This document shows, one piece after another, positions 1-13,074 of a stretch of DNA of 64,000 nucleotides (its first letter is position 1; the number at the start of each line of letters is the position of its first letter). The DNA lies in NCBI GenBank assembly GCA_003640385.1, contig RCAB01000292.1, positions 1 to 64,000 of the forward strand, in the 5' to 3' direction. Below the pieces are notes generated by a model. That model was not told where the DNA came from, made no database searches, and saw only the letters and a list, made by a program, of their open reading frames with translations. Origin of the DNA: Setaria digitata (taxonomy: Eukaryota; Nematoda; Chromadorea; Rhabditida; Setariidae). The position numbers and the translations under genes are program-made.

Positions 1-1058
1 AAAAAAAAAACAAAAATTTGAATCCATAAAAAGAAAATAATTGATATTTTCTAAGCCATTATTTAAATTAAATAATTAAAATATCAACAAAAATATTGCG
101 ATATTTTATATCTTATCAGTGCAATCATATTAGGCAGCCAAGTAAACTGAGGAAAAGGCATCGAGTTTTTTATTTTTGAAACTTCCGTATTACTAATACT
201 TTATAATTTGTAATTTTTATTCTTTTTTTTTTTTTTTTCAAATTTCATTATATTCACTCAGCTGGAATGATGAAACCGATCAATTATATTGATGCAAAGC
301 TAATTCTAATTACAAAACTGCCAGATGCTGTAATTAAATGGAATAATAATTTCCTTCCAGTTAAATGGAATATAATGATGCCCTTTTTGAAACTAATTAG
401 ATGTTAAAAAAATGCAATAATTTTTGAGGAATTATGATCAAAATTTGGTTACATCATTGATTTCCTTTATGTTTATTTTTTTTTTTAAATTAATCTAATT
501 TTTGTTAGCAATTGTTTCGGCAACCAAACTGATGATATAACCGTTTGAGCTGTCTAAAATTCTACATCATATCATTATCAGCTTTATCATCACACAATGA
601 TTGTCAAAAAAATGAATGAGCATTCTAGTATCTAGTAGCATTCTTTGTTCAATTATTTCCAAAACTTTCTAGCACACTTTTCTTCCATTAGCATTGTACA
701 TCATAGTTTCATTGTTAGAATAGCTCGCAAATATCATTTTATCAGCACATTCACTGATAATTTTCACAAATTCATCATTTGAATGATGCTTCATGTTATA
801 GTTTTATAATTTAGTATTACGGTATCTTTGTAATAATTTATTTTATAATTATGATCATTAGTGTAATATGAAAGCACATACCTAATAAACTTTAATTCCA
901 AAATGAAAAACTCATTGACTGATTAGACATAAATTTCAGATTTGATTACAAAATAGAGTAGTGTAGAAAAGATTTAAGCTAAAGTATCACTTAGTTTTAA
1001 GCTAGTGAAAGATTAAAAAGCTAGGTTTTTACACTCTTGATAAATGCACATTACATTA
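1..1058. other. AT-rich non-coding DNA upstream of collagen
   Basis: No open frame here looks like a gene. The longest candidate (about 47 codons from position 267) has no recognisable motif and no flanking splice sites that join to the collagen. Scattered TGATAA/TTATCA words occur, which are GATA-factor type sites. A missing 5' exon of the collagen, carrying its signal-anchor region, would have to lie here or left of the window, and I could not find it. Confidence 0.5.
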
Positions 1059-1552
1059 TTTCCAAATATCTGATAACAAGTTAGTTTAGTTTTTCTTATC
1101 AAAAAATTGCACAGTATTTCCAAATATCTGATAACAAGTTAGTTTCGTTTTTCTTATCAAAAAATTGCACAGTATTTGCAAATATCTGATAACAAGTTAG
1201 TTTCGTTTTTCTTATCAAAAAATTGCACAGTATTTGCAAATATCTGATAACAAGTTAGTTTCGTTTTTCTTATCAAAAAATTGCACAGTATTTGCAAATA
1301 TCTGATAACAAGTTAGTTTCGTTTTTCTTATCAAAAAATTGCACAGTATTTGCAAATATCTGATAACAAGTTAGTTTCGTTTTTCTTATCAAAAAATTGC
1401 ACAGTATTTGCAAATATCTGATAACAAGTTAGTTTCGTTTTTCTTATCAAAAAATTGCACAGTATTTGCAAATATCTGATAACAAGTTAGTTTCGTTTTT
1501 CTTATCAAAAAATTGCACAGTATTTGCAAATATCTGATAACAAATTAGTTTC
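1059..1552. repeat. 58-bp tandem repeat, about 8.5 copies, GATA-rich
   Basis: A near-perfect head-to-tail array with a period of 58 bp, measured from successive GTTAGTTT words at 1081, 1139 and onward. Each unit contains CTGATAAC and, about 20 bp later, CTTATCAA, so every unit carries two opposed GATA-factor type sites. In total there are about nine TGATAA and eight TTATCA sites. The first copy has TTTCC where later copies have TTTGC, and the last copy decays after AACAAATTAG. It lies about 0.7 kb upstream of the first visible collagen exon. Confidence 0.95.
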
Positions 1553-2267
1553 CTTTGTAAAACTATTTGCATTTTGTATGCAATATCAAAATTCATTCCT
1601 CATTTCGGTGTATCCATGTTTTTAAATTATATTTGTTTCTCATAAGTGCTATCAGCTAGCATCAGTTATCAAATTTTCACTGCTTTGATGGAAATTTGAA
1701 GCTGAAGCAGAAAGCGAGAAAACAATTCTGAAAATTATTTACAATCGTCTAATTTGTAGCACAGCTAAAAACCGGTTCATTAAATGTTATCAGCGGTTGT
1801 AATCCTATGATTAGTCAATTAACTGATTGTTTTGATAACCAGTAATCTTTCTTTCGCCCAAATTTTCAATATGATACAAGAAATTGAAATATTATTATTA
1901 TTTTTCATTTCTATATTATCTCAATCTTTTTTCTCTTCTTTTTCTCGCTTTATTTATGAAAAGAATTTCGAAATATTTAGCATAGGTCTCTGAATGAAGC
2001 ACAAGAAATTTCAAATATTTCTAATTAATTTCAGTGAAAAGTTATTTTGAAAGTGAATAAATTTGAAAAAAGATGATAATGATAATAATTAGAATTGTTT
2101 GAAAATAAGCATTCAATTTCAATACTTCTTAGCTCTTGAAAATGCAAATGAATTAATTGTTATTCGTGGAAAAAAGAAAAAGAAAAAAAAAATTCACAAT
2201 TTGCATGAAAATTTAAATATAAACGTTTAATTTCAAAGCTTTTAAAGTGTAAATGAATTAATATCAG
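1553..2267. other. Non-coding DNA or intron before the first visible collagen exon
   Basis: AT-rich sequence ending in ATATCAG, the likely 3' splice site used by the collagen exon. A short open frame from about 1871 encodes a hydrophobic stretch but does not resemble the cuticle-collagen N-terminal domain and has no good donor, so I do not call it an exon. Confidence 0.4.
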
Positions 2268-3144
2268 CTAATTAAGGTACTATCAAAAGTAAACGGTGAT
2301 GTACGAAGCCGCAGGCAAGCCGGTTATGATGGTTATGCCAGTGGTGAAGACGTACGTGGCGGTGGTGGCGGTGGTGGTGGTGGTGCAGCGGTAAGCAGTA
2401 GCATGGTGACAGGATTTGGTGGTGGCGGTGCAGCGGCACCATCTGCATCAGGTGGTGGATGTTGTGGTTGTGGTGTCTCACCACCTGGACCACCCGGTCC
2501 ACCAGGACCAGATGGAAAGGATGGTCCTGATGGTGAACAGGGTCCACCGGGTAGGGATGGTGAAGATGCACCACAGACACCACCAACACAACCACATATT
2601 GTAAGTGTTTTCTCGAGATTTCAAGAGTATTTTTTATTAAATTGAGGCATTTAGAAGAAACGATCAGTGTATAATAGTGATGGCATTGTAGGAATGGTGC
2701 TACGATTGTCCAGATGCACCAGCTGGTCCACCAGGAAAAGAGGGACCCAAAGGTCCAAAAGGTGCACCTGGTCCATCGGGAAAAGATGCTGATGGTGGCA
2801 ATCGAGGACCACCAGGACCACCCGGTGAACCTGGACCAAGTGGTGCACCAGGTCAGGCAGGTTCGAAAGGACCAGCTGGAAAGCCTGGAGTTGTAATTGA
2901 AAAGTCATTGCCACCAGGTCCACCAGGCCCACCAGGTCCACCTGGTCAACCAGGACCACAAGGACCACCAGGGTCAGGCGGAAATCCTGGACAGGATGGA
3001 GGACAAGGACCACAAGGTGATGTAGGAGAAGATGGAGCTCCCGGTAAACCAGGTATCGATGGAACATCAGGACCACAAGGTGAACGTGGCTCATCCGGTT
3101 CATGTGATCATTGTTCACCACCACGAACAGCACCTGGATATTAA
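2268..3144 (+). CDS. Cuticle collagen (5' end missing)
   Basis: Structural protein of the nematode cuticle, secreted by the hypodermis. Two exons are clear: 2268-2600 and 2692-3144, joined in phase 0 (GTAAGT donor, TTGTAG acceptor). In order the protein shows a basic RSRRQ cleavage site of the subtilisin/furin type used on cuticle procollagens, a Gly-rich linker, a CCGC cluster, a Gly-X-Y block, a WCYDC cluster, a long Gly-X-Y region with two short interruptions, and a C-terminal CDHC cluster ending in PRTAPGY. This cysteine layout fits short cuticle collagens. The usual N-terminal signal-anchor domain is absent: the frame is closed by TAA at 2259, and ATATCAG at 2261-2267 is a plausible acceptor, so at least one 5' exon is outside or unseen. 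Family is certain; the orthologue is not assigned. Confidence 0.9.
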
Positions 3145-3235
3145 GAAACAACCAATTACGATATATCAGTTATCATACATAAACCACATCAATGATCTTT
3201 GCATTCTTTTCATTTTTATGCTTCACCATACAAGA

Positions 3236-3260
3236 AATAAAACAAAATAAAATAAAAAAG
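3236..3260 (+). promoter_or_regulatory. Probable polyadenylation signal of the collagen
   Basis: AATAAA at 3236, followed by overlapping AATAAAA-like words, lies about 90 bp after the collagen stop codon. Position and sequence fit a 3' end signal; the cleavage site itself cannot be seen. Confidence 0.55.
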
Positions 3261-6200
3261 GCAACATACAAATGGTTGTGAGAAATTTTTATTTAAAAAG
3301 ATAAAAAAAAAAAGAATAAGAAATTCGTTCCTATCATTTAAAATCTTTCTAAATAAGAAAAATAAAATAGCACATCTTACCTATAACTTTAATAAATTTC
3401 ATTTTCATTCATTAACACACACACACACACAGACAGAAGAAAAACTTTCGCAATTAGTTTTCTTTTTTTTCTTTTAAATGTTTTAATCTTTTGAAAGAAA
3501 TAAATTCTTTTTTTTTTCGTTTGTTTTTTTCTTTTTTTTTTTTTGAAAACTAATACCTCCGTGAAATTTCATCAAATCTTTGCTACATTTTTTCTCTTTT
3601 TTTTTTTTTTATAATCATTTCACAGCCTTTATCAAATTTGATAATATGTATAATGAAAATATAAAAAGAAATAAAAAAAAAAAATGCTACGCTTTGTGCT
3701 ATTTAAATACATTTGTCATTTGTTACATCTCGCATTAATTTTTCCTTTTTTTTTTTTGCTTTTTAATTTTTTTTTTTTTTTTTTGCTACCACATTCTGTG
3801 TTGTATGCTTGAAAAGTAGCAGAATGAAATGAAACTTGAAAGAAATTATCTTACTGTAAATTTTGAAATTTTAAAACACAAAAATGTATTTTTGAATTTT
3901 TGAAAGTTAAAAAAAAAAAAAAAAAGGAAAAAGAAAAGGTTCACATGATGTGAAGTGCATGGAATTGCACTTCATCGTTATGCAATTAAAATGGATTGTG
4001 CTCTTGATGTTGGATTGCACTGAACGAAATTGAACTGAAAATGGTTAATTTTTAGATAAATTAGGCATAATGATATTTCATTATTCGACTAAATCTGAAA
4101 AATTTACAAATTTTTTCTCATTAAGGAATTTTAATCAAAACGATACTGTATTATTGGTATTTTAGTATATTTATATTATTGACAGTTCTGAGCTACACTA
4201 TTTCTTGTCTTATTTTGTGCTTCGTTTTGGATTAAAATAACAATTCGATTTTGAATCAGCAAAAATAAATAGTATTTAAAGAAAGAATTACAGATGTTAT
4301 GCTGCATACAACAGTACCCTCAAATTGCACCACAGTGTGTTAGCGTACTGTATCTTACCGTACCGTGTCAAATTATTCTGATCGTAAAGTTTATTTTTTG
4401 AATCGTAACATATGTTAAGGATTATTGTTAGCAAAGAGAATTTGATGCAGCTTAAATTTATCCCTTCGATATCACCAGATTTTTTTTTTTTCTTTCGTTT
4501 TTTCATACCTGAAAATGTACACTTCTTCCATAACCGAAAAATAGAAAACAAAAATTCAACTTTTAAATTTTATATGCCAAAAAAAAAATTAACTTTTTTG
4601 CTTTGTTTTTTTTCCCTTCTCTTTTATCAAAATATTTTTTTTATTCTTTTAACACTGAACAATTTATTTATTAATTTAGCAATTATTTCCTCTTTCAGTT
4701 TAAAATTTCCTAATATCACCAATTTTTTTTTTTTTTTTAACCTGTCATTCAAACACAGTATGCTGTGTGTTTTCTATTATATTTCTATCACTTATAAAAT
4801 TCATTTCATTTCATTTCTCATTTTCACAAATACCCAAATAATATCTCCACAGAATTCGAAACATATTTCATATTATTAGTGTTAATTTTTGCTTTTTGCA
4901 TGTGTGTAATGAAGGAAATAATTTATTCAAACTCTTTTCCACTAAGAAACATAACTTGTTAATTAGTCTTTCAGGTTGACCTTTTTTTTTTTCTCAACCC
5001 TCTCTTCTTTCCTCCCCTCTGTTCATTAGATTTAGCAAGACCAGTCTGTTTAAAATTTTATCCATTATTCGCAGTGTACCTTTTTTGAGAGTACTAATAA
5101 ATGTTTCAAGGTAAAATGCACACCTCTTTGCATGTCATGAAACAGGTTAATATAAAAAATTAACATCAAAAAAAAAAAAAAATTTACACCTAAACATGCA
5201 TATGGTACTTTTAATTATAAATGTCGAAATTGAATAATAATATTTGCTGTGGTACTTTTTTTTTTTTCCAAACATATGCATTCTTTTGCATTGGATTACA
5301 AACTGTTTACAGCGTTATAATTTTAAAAATATGTTTCACTCATTATCATTCATCATCATCTAAACATGAAAATTTTCAAAAATATACCACCAAATCATGT
5401 TAATTGTTTGCTTCTTATTTGTATAATTTTACGAAGCAAAAGAATGTAACTTGATTGCTAAAGAGCTGAGCTAAAACTAGCTCTTTTAATGATAAAATCA
5501 ATTAATGTTTCTATTTTAATTACGAGGGGACTTCTTATTTTTCATGTCAGCTGTTTATGAAGTCCATTCATTTGTTATGTCAAGAAAATTACTTGATGTG
5601 CTAAATTGTTTGATGGAATTTTTAATTTTACTTCTAAAAATAAAACACTGAATAATTAATTTATAAATATAGCTTCTTTTTTTTTCTTTTTTTTTTTCAT
5701 TAAATTATACACATGCATTTATTATAACAAATATCTCTTCTATGATTTAAAATTGAAAATTTTTTTGTATATATATATATATTTAAAAATCAAAAAAAAA
5801 AAAAAATGAAATGTAAAAGTATTTTAAGTATATTAGAACATTAGAGTTTGCTGTATATATATGTGCACCATGAAATATGAATTGCTAATTTCGCTGCAAA
5901 TTGATATAAGAGAAATAATTAAAAATTAAACATTTTAAAAAATTAGAAAAACGAAAAAAGTGGAAAATATAAATTAACAAGAATAGTAGCAGACAAGAAA
6001 TTCGAAGCAATTTTGCAATATTTTGAAATGCTAAGATATATATATATTCTAGCTTAAAAATGCACTTTGATATGTATGAGTAAGTATTATGTAAACATTC
6101 TGTTGGAATGTTATCAATGAGGAATTGCAATTAAAATCAGCAAATCACTTGATAATTTGCTACAGTAATGAAATTTTTGCAATATCCAAAGATTAAATGG

Positions 6201-7800
6201 CAGAAGATGATGAAGTATTTGATAAAAAGAAGCATTAAGCATTGATAAAGTTGTCTGGATAATTAGATCAGATTAGCTTGCTAGTTACCATAAATTATGA
6301 AGCTTTACAATTAACTGAGCTGAACTGAACTGAGCCATAAAATCACACGTATCTATTGTCTCATTCAGATTAAATTAATTGTTAGCCTAATATTATTTCT
6401 ATTATCAAATTTAATTTAAATTAAATTCTCTCATCAGGGATTAAATATGATGATGTTTTTGCTGATAGATCAACGATAAATAAATCGAAGTTTCGAATCG
6501 TCTTCTTGAGAATGATGCGAAATTAAGATGAGATTTGAAATTTGACGAGCTAAAAATTCCTTCTGTTAAATTAAACTAAAAATTTTCTCTTCTGTCATAA
6601 AGAAAAGAAAAACGACTCATTGTTAATTTTGTATTTTCCAACAATTTCCTCCATTTTATGCAATTACATTGGTAAAATTGAAATGGTACCTTTGATGGCC
6701 TTGGATAAAGGACGAATAATGTAACCATTTATCGTTAACGGTAGCATTCAATTTTCTTTTTCAAACTTTTCATGTTTAGTTTCAATTTTATAAATTTCAT
6801 AAAAATTCAAGTTTTTTTTTTTCTAAATTAGAAATGGAATAATTAATAGTAGTCAAAAATCTAAAATGCACGTAAAGAAATTAATTATTTTGCTTTGAAA
6901 TTTCTTCTTGTTTATTATTACAAATCATATCAATTTGCTAATTGTAATATCACTAACTACTTATTTATTTAGTTACATTTTTATCCAAATATTTATTTAT
7001 TACATTTGTATTTAGAAGTTAGCACTTTCTTTTTGGGGCATTATTTCATTGCTCTGAATGCTGGCTGGCTTATATTGCTTGGCCTATTAATCTGTTGCTC
7101 CTTAAATTTGATTAAAATTTCACAACTTATTGCTGTATCTTTATTTTTTTTCAGTTACACTGATTCATGATACATGATCAATCTTAATAAATTATGATTA
7201 TGGATTTAGTTCTCTTGAAAAAGATAAACGTACATTTTCTTCTTTTTCTTTTTTCACCACTTTTTTTTTTTTTTCTTTTTCCACACAATAAGCATATTTT
7301 CAACAAAGTAGAAAATATGAAAGCAAGAAATTGATAGCATTAGGAGCAGAAAGATAAGTTCAAATAAATTTATCACAAATAAAAGTAAACTTATCATCAT
7401 GTTGATTCTGAATCAATGAACGATATACAGCAATGTGATATGATCAGAGATATTTTTATCTTTCAGTAGCTCTCAAATTACTACTACTCTTTATCAATTT
7501 TTTTTCCTCCCTTCCAAACTGTCTCATTCAAATGAAAAAAAAATTCTCTTTTTCCTTTTTCCTTTTTTTTTTTTTTTTTTTTTTTTTTTTCACAATAAAG
7601 CAATGAGTACTGAAAAATTTTGGCATAAATTTAACACAATAACAACTTCATTATCTTTCAAATGACATGAAAAATAAAAAAAAAGAAAAAAAAGAAAGAA
7701 AGAAAAACACCTGGAAAAAGCATACAATAACAAAGATGACAGTATAAAATTTCATCTTTCATTCCTCCTCACTTCAACACTTCAATCGACTGACTGCTAA
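3261..7800. other. Long AT-rich intergenic region
   Basis: About 4.5 kb dominated by poly-A and poly-T runs, between the 3' ends of the + strand collagen and a minus-strand gene. The open frames (for example 4412-4879 and 5885-6130) encode mostly Phe, Lys, Ile and Asn from homopolymer runs and have no domain or splice logic. A small perfect inverted repeat (TGAAGTGCA and TGCACTTCA around a 6-bp loop) lies at 3951-3974. I see no gene. Confidence 0.6.
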
Positions 7801-9428
7801 TTATCGTTTCCCGAAGATGGTTTGAAGCAAATTTGGTGAACTATTTAGATCAGGACTCATCCTTCGAGCACCACTTCTTTTCAGTGTATTAATTAATCGA
7901 TCAATGTTTGAAGCTCCGGTGCTAAGATAATTTTCACTTTGATAGTATTCCGGATTGAAAAAATTAGCCAGATTTGTTGCAGGTGGTAAAGTTGTCCGTC
8001 CAAAAAAAGAAGGCCCTGCAAAATTTGATTGCAATTATTTACTTAAAAAAAAAAAAAAAAAAAAAGTGAAATGGCAAAATTTTGGCAAAAAAAAATTCGA
8101 ATTATTAATGTATTGTAATCCAAGAAATCAGTCCATAAAAATTATCCTTAATTAAGAAAGTATAAATAATAAATTGATTAAAAAAAAAAAAAAGAAAAAA
8201 ATAAAGCATTGCAAAAATACCCAAAAAAGTATTCAATAGCGTTTCAATTCCATTCTTTCCTGTTGTTTGCAATGAACCGAAACTATTTCCAAATAATCCA
8301 TCAGTACTCTCCGGAAGTGATGATGAAGATTGACTGCTATCCTGATCCTTCCTTGTACTTTTGTTATCACGAAATCGTGGCCCAGACGACGAATCAGCAG
8401 ATATGCTATTTTCTGATAAGCCAAAGCCAAAGCTATCATGTCTCAAATAAGCAAAATAAATATCGCATCGCATCTAACTATATGAAGAAGAGAGGAAAAA
8501 AAAAAAAAAAAAAAGAATAAAATAAAAAATAAAAAGTGTAAATAAATTTGTTGCTGAAACAAAAATTCCCCATATACAATGAATGATAACGAGGCTAATC
8601 TGAACACATTTACCGAAAATGGACTAGAATTTTAAATGATTTTATCAATAATGCGCATCACTAATTCATCCTTGTTTTGATAAGATTTCGTATAAGTTAT
8701 TTTCAAATTATCAGATTATTTTTTTTTTCTAATATCTAATCTTTTTTTTATTTTTTTTTTTTTTTATTTTTTATTTTTACACATTGAAATGAGAAAGAAA
8801 TAATCGTTAAGAGAGTTAAATTTCCTATCGTTAATAACAAATGTTAGGTGATAAAATGTTAAAATATTTATGTATATATATATATTTTTTAAGTTTAAAA
8901 AATATATATATAATATAAAAATATACTAATACCTGGTAGAATCGTAAGCATTCTTTGCATTATTAATGATCAAACTACCAAAATTCATTAATTGCGTTGC
9001 GATCCCATAAACTGTAAGGAGTAAGCAAATATGAAAAAAAGTTTGTTTTTTTTTTTTTAAATACTTTTCTGACAGAGTATAATTTAAATATATTATTAAA
9101 GTTCGATAATGAAAGAAAATAAAAAAAATGGTTTGACAGTAAATATCTTTTATATATATATTTTTTTCCTAGAAAATAAACCATATCAAATGATAAAGAA
9201 TGCTGATTTCTTTATTGAAATGAGCAGTAAATTTTAGGAAGAAATTAAGAAATTGTATAATCTTGGCAAGAATGAAGGCTATAAAAAATTGTAATAGGAA
9301 GAGTGAGAAAAATTTTTTACATTACTATGATTCTATTCATTTCAAATATTTTTCATATAAAATTTTAAATCTATGGAATTTGTTAAATTAAAAAAAAAAG
9401 GAATGAAATTCAGTCATTAAGTTATTAT

Positions 9429-9470
<42 letters not shown>

Positions 9471-10112
9471 NCAAAAAAAAAAACAAAAAATTTGTTTTTT
9501 TCTTTCATTGAAAAATATAATCAGAATGAATCTCTAGCATGATAAAATTTATCATACCATATCAAAATTAAATGTAATCACTGTTGATAGCAAAAGTAAA
9601 AGTGTGTTGCTGATAAGTAATAATAATTAAACTGATTACATAAATCATTGTTGATGGATTAGCAAAAAAAAAAAAAAAAAACAATAATAATAAGAATAAT
9701 TTTAATTATTTGTTAAAAATGATAAACAAACACTCATCATCATATATTTATCGTTTACTTTCTCAATCATATCAGTACAAAGTGATAATAGTAACAAAAT
9801 AAGTCTTTGTTAAAAAGACAAAAAAAAATTGCAAAACATTTTAGTTTTAATTTTTGTTGATTGAAATTGAAAATTACTGAATGAAATAAAAAAAAATTAA
9901 TCACTAATAGTAGCTTTTCTTCATTGATTAAAGGCTGTTATCAGTGATAATTTCATTTAAAATGACTTTTATTTACAAAAAGAGAACGTACTATCAACAA
10001 ATCTTCGTGCTTGATCAGTTATTGTTCCAATGTCAATTCCAACAGGAGCAGGTAAAGGTTGTCCGTAGATTAGAGCCCAACAGGAAAACAGTAAAGCGTT
10101 ACGATGTATCAT
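7801..10112 (-). CDS. Small secreted protein of unknown function
   Basis: Four exons on the minus strand: 9992-10112, 8933-9011, 8221-8441 and 7801-8015. All junctions are phase-matched, giving 636 nt and 211 aa. The protein starts with a signal peptide (MIHRNALLFSCWALIYG, cleavage probably near residue 17), then a mature part with PLPAPVG, a short helical stretch, a Ser/Asp/Gln-rich middle and a basic C-terminus. It has almost no cysteines. Donors are good (GTACGT for exon 1). The exon 3 acceptor, TATTTGAG, is weak but is the only phase-compatible one I found. A pyrimidine-rich AG about 60 bp upstream of the ATG could accept a spliced leader. I do not recognise the family. The terminal exon reads RRMSPDLNSS and ends in IFGKR, so processing to a peptide is possible but unsupported. 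Confidence 0.75.
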
Positions 10113-13074
10113 TACATGTGGTATGGCCAAATTTATTTATTTATTTATTTTTTCACTAAAAAAAAAAATAATTGAAAATAAAAAAGAAAAAAAAAAAAAA
10201 AAAAAGGAATACTTCTCATTTTATCGCCCATTCTTCATCTCTTAATTAGTAGTGATAAATTATTTTCAAATCTAATAATTCTTATTCTAATTTAATTTTA
10301 TTGTAAAAATTCATATCTTTAATTCATTTGTTTTTTTTTTTTAATATTTAACATTTAATTGTGTAATTAGTTATGAATGATATGTGTAAGAAGAATGTGT
10401 AATTAGCTAAAATAAAAATTTAATTAATTATAAAATTACTGAACATTAGTAGAAAAAAAAAGAAAAATAGAATGCTGCTAATTAATGAATTAAAAAGTAC
10501 TTCCTATTTCCTTTTCCTTTTTTCATTCACTTCCCAATCCTCCCTGCATTTTAAACTTATTTCAAGAAAAAAAAAAAAAAAAAGAAGAAAAAAGAAAAAA
10601 GAGAAAGTTAACTAGTGAAACTTTTGAAGTAATAAATGCAGGTGACATTTCCACTGGCATACAATTTATGTATGTTTGTGTGTATGTGGGTGTATTTTTG
10701 GTTCCTGAAGATAAATTTTACTGAAATATCAAAATCAATGGAATGAGATGAGATGAACTGGATAATAGAGAGATAGAAAAACGGATATTCCGGGATTCTA
10801 TTATTTGTTTTCTCTCCTATTTCCATTTGAATACGATTTATGTGTTTATATCAAAATTATTATTATTATTATTATTACTATTATTATCATCATCATCATT
10901 GTCAGTGTTATTATTACCATTTTAAATTGCAATAATTAACATTGTTTCATTAATTTCTCATCAATTATTATTTTGAATTTTAATTAAAAGAAATTATTTC
11001 AGGAATTCAATGAGATTATTTCAGAATATAATTTCAGTGAATTTCTTCTAATTGCATGAAAAGTAACAAAGAGAAGTAGGAAGGAGGGGGGGGGGGGTGA
11101 AAAAAAAAAAAAAAAAAGAAAAAAAGGAAAAAGAGGAAGAAATGAAGGAAGGAAGAGAAAATTAGAAGAAAAAGAAACTAAAAAAGGAAATTTATTGTGA
11201 TGTATAAAAAAAAAAAAAGCATATATATGAGATGATAGAGATACCTAAATTTCCAGGATTCAAGTATGGTATCATTATGTGCCGTGGAAATAATGATAAT
11301 GATAATGATGATAATTAGATTACAGCTGTGTATTAGATGTGAGAAAGAGAAGGAATGAAAAGAGGACTGGAAGTGAAGTAGAACACCGCTTACGGCAAAA
11401 AGGTTATCAGTGAAAGGTTGATTGAGAATTTTCCGAAAATGTTCAATATTTAATGGAAAATGAGCAAAAAAAAAAAAAAAAAAAAAAAAAAAGAAATGGA
11501 GCACAAGCGATGAAACAAAAAAAGATTTTCAAAATTTATATTGTTTTGGAGATTTTTGAGTTTTTTTTTTTTTTTTTTTTCTTTTTTTTAGTATTTAAAT
11601 AAGTAAGGCTTTTTAAATGTGCAAATAAGTGAAAGTAATCATATCTAGGCTTATCGATAACATTCTTAATTGGTAAAAATTGAAAGCTCAGTTGTTATCA
11701 ATCAATTATGCTAGCCATATTTTTCAGTACTAGCCTCAATGATTGACGATAGATGGGTATTTGTTCAAAATAAGCAGATGATAAAATAACTTTTTTCAAT
11801 CATAATGCCTTTTTATCTGCAAAAATTTTTCAAATAGCTTAATTAAGTAAATTCAATTTAACATTAAATTTAATTCCCATAATCAATGATTACATTAAAG
11901 CTTAACTTAGATGTCTAATTTGAGAACTACCACTGTTTACTGTAACTTGTTTCCTGGATTCAAGAAGTAATGCAAAGTTAGCAACTATACAGTTAACTGT
12001 TTGTCCTGAAAATAAGCATGCTTAATCTAGGAGTAAAATCATTACAAAGATATTACGACATGGCAGCAATACCAATACTTCCAGGCTTATTTCTTGAATC
12101 ATCTTTTTCCTAAACAAAAAAAAAAAAAGACAGAAAATAAAAAAAAACTCCTAGAAAAAAAGAAAAATTACCATCATTCTCATTTTGGTACGATTTGCAT
12201 GTTCATTCAAATGCAGTAACGAAAAAAAATTAATCATACTATGAAAATACAGTACTTTATCTCAGAGTCAATTAGTTCGACGGTGGTAATAATCCCCTAG
12301 TAGAAATTCTATCATTTTCGAATTCAGAACGACTGTAGCAGATAGCTGGTAATACATAAACATATGTGCTGCAAGTACAGAAAAATTCATTAAACATTCT
12401 CTACGGAAAAGAAAAGTATGAATGAAACGATGAGCCGCCTTCGAAAGTATGAACCTGAAAAACAAGGAACGCCGAAAATTTAGTCTAGTTCCATAATCTT
12501 GAGCAATTCTGGTACGATTAAACATGTAAGCAGAATGATTAGGAATGAGAATTATTTATTTATCTGCACAAAAAACAATTCTCCTAAGCGGTAGTAGTAT
12601 CAAGAAAGACAATTTTGAAGCATAAAGCATGTTAACAATCAGCTCCAACAAAAATAGGGAATCCTAATGTTTCATCACACACTGTACATAAAAATATGGA
12701 TTACAAAGATATCAAAATGATGAGGGCAGGGCAAACATTATATACAATATAACACTTCTAGTTGGAAAAAAAAAAAAAAAAAAAAAACATGACTGCAACG
12801 GATATTACAACAAATTCATTGCTAAAAAGAAGAAAAACATCCACTTTGATAAATAATTTGAACCAAACAATTAAAAATGAAAAGATACTGAAATCTTATT
12901 GCATCAACCCGTAACTTAGGTCGTAGGTGTTTTTGCGGGATATAATTATAGACAAATACCAAGCATCTAATAAGAAACAATGTAAATCATTAGAAATTAT
13001 CACTTGGAATTTAATACTGCAATACAGCATATAGGTTAAGCTTTCAGACTTCATTCTACAATAAAAAAATTGTA
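10113..13074. other. Intergenic region between two minus-strand genes
   Basis: Contains poly-A/T runs, an ATT/ATC trinucleotide tract near 10859-10900, a run of G followed by A near 11086-11117, and several AT-rich open frames without motifs. The part from about 11640 to 13070 has fewer homopolymers and probably includes the 3' UTR of the sulfotransferase gene. One open stretch, 12268-12454, is listed separately. Confidence 0.5.
12268..12454 (-). CDS. Possible alternative terminal exon (weak)
   Basis: A minus-strand open stretch preceded by a strong acceptor (GTTTTTCAG) and ending in TGA. It reads FILSKAAHRFIHTF and onward, about 61 residues, less AT-rich than its surroundings. Its entry phase (one base left over) is compatible with the donor that ends the seventh exon of the sulfotransferase gene at 13280, so it could be an alternative C-terminus. 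It could equally be a chance frame in the 3' UTR; I know no sulfotransferase with this tail. Confidence 0.2.

Noticed and set aside
1059..1552. CRISPR-like array
   Set aside because: Units are contiguous with no unique spacers, and the genome is eukaryotic.
2272..3151. Antisense open frames of 107 and 166 codons across the collagen exons
   Set aside because: Gly-X-Y repeats read backwards give open Val/Leu/His-rich frames; these are shadows of the collagen.
4412..4879. 155-codon open frame
   Set aside because: It is mostly Phe, Ile, Leu and Lys from poly-T and poly-A runs, with no motif and no splice context.
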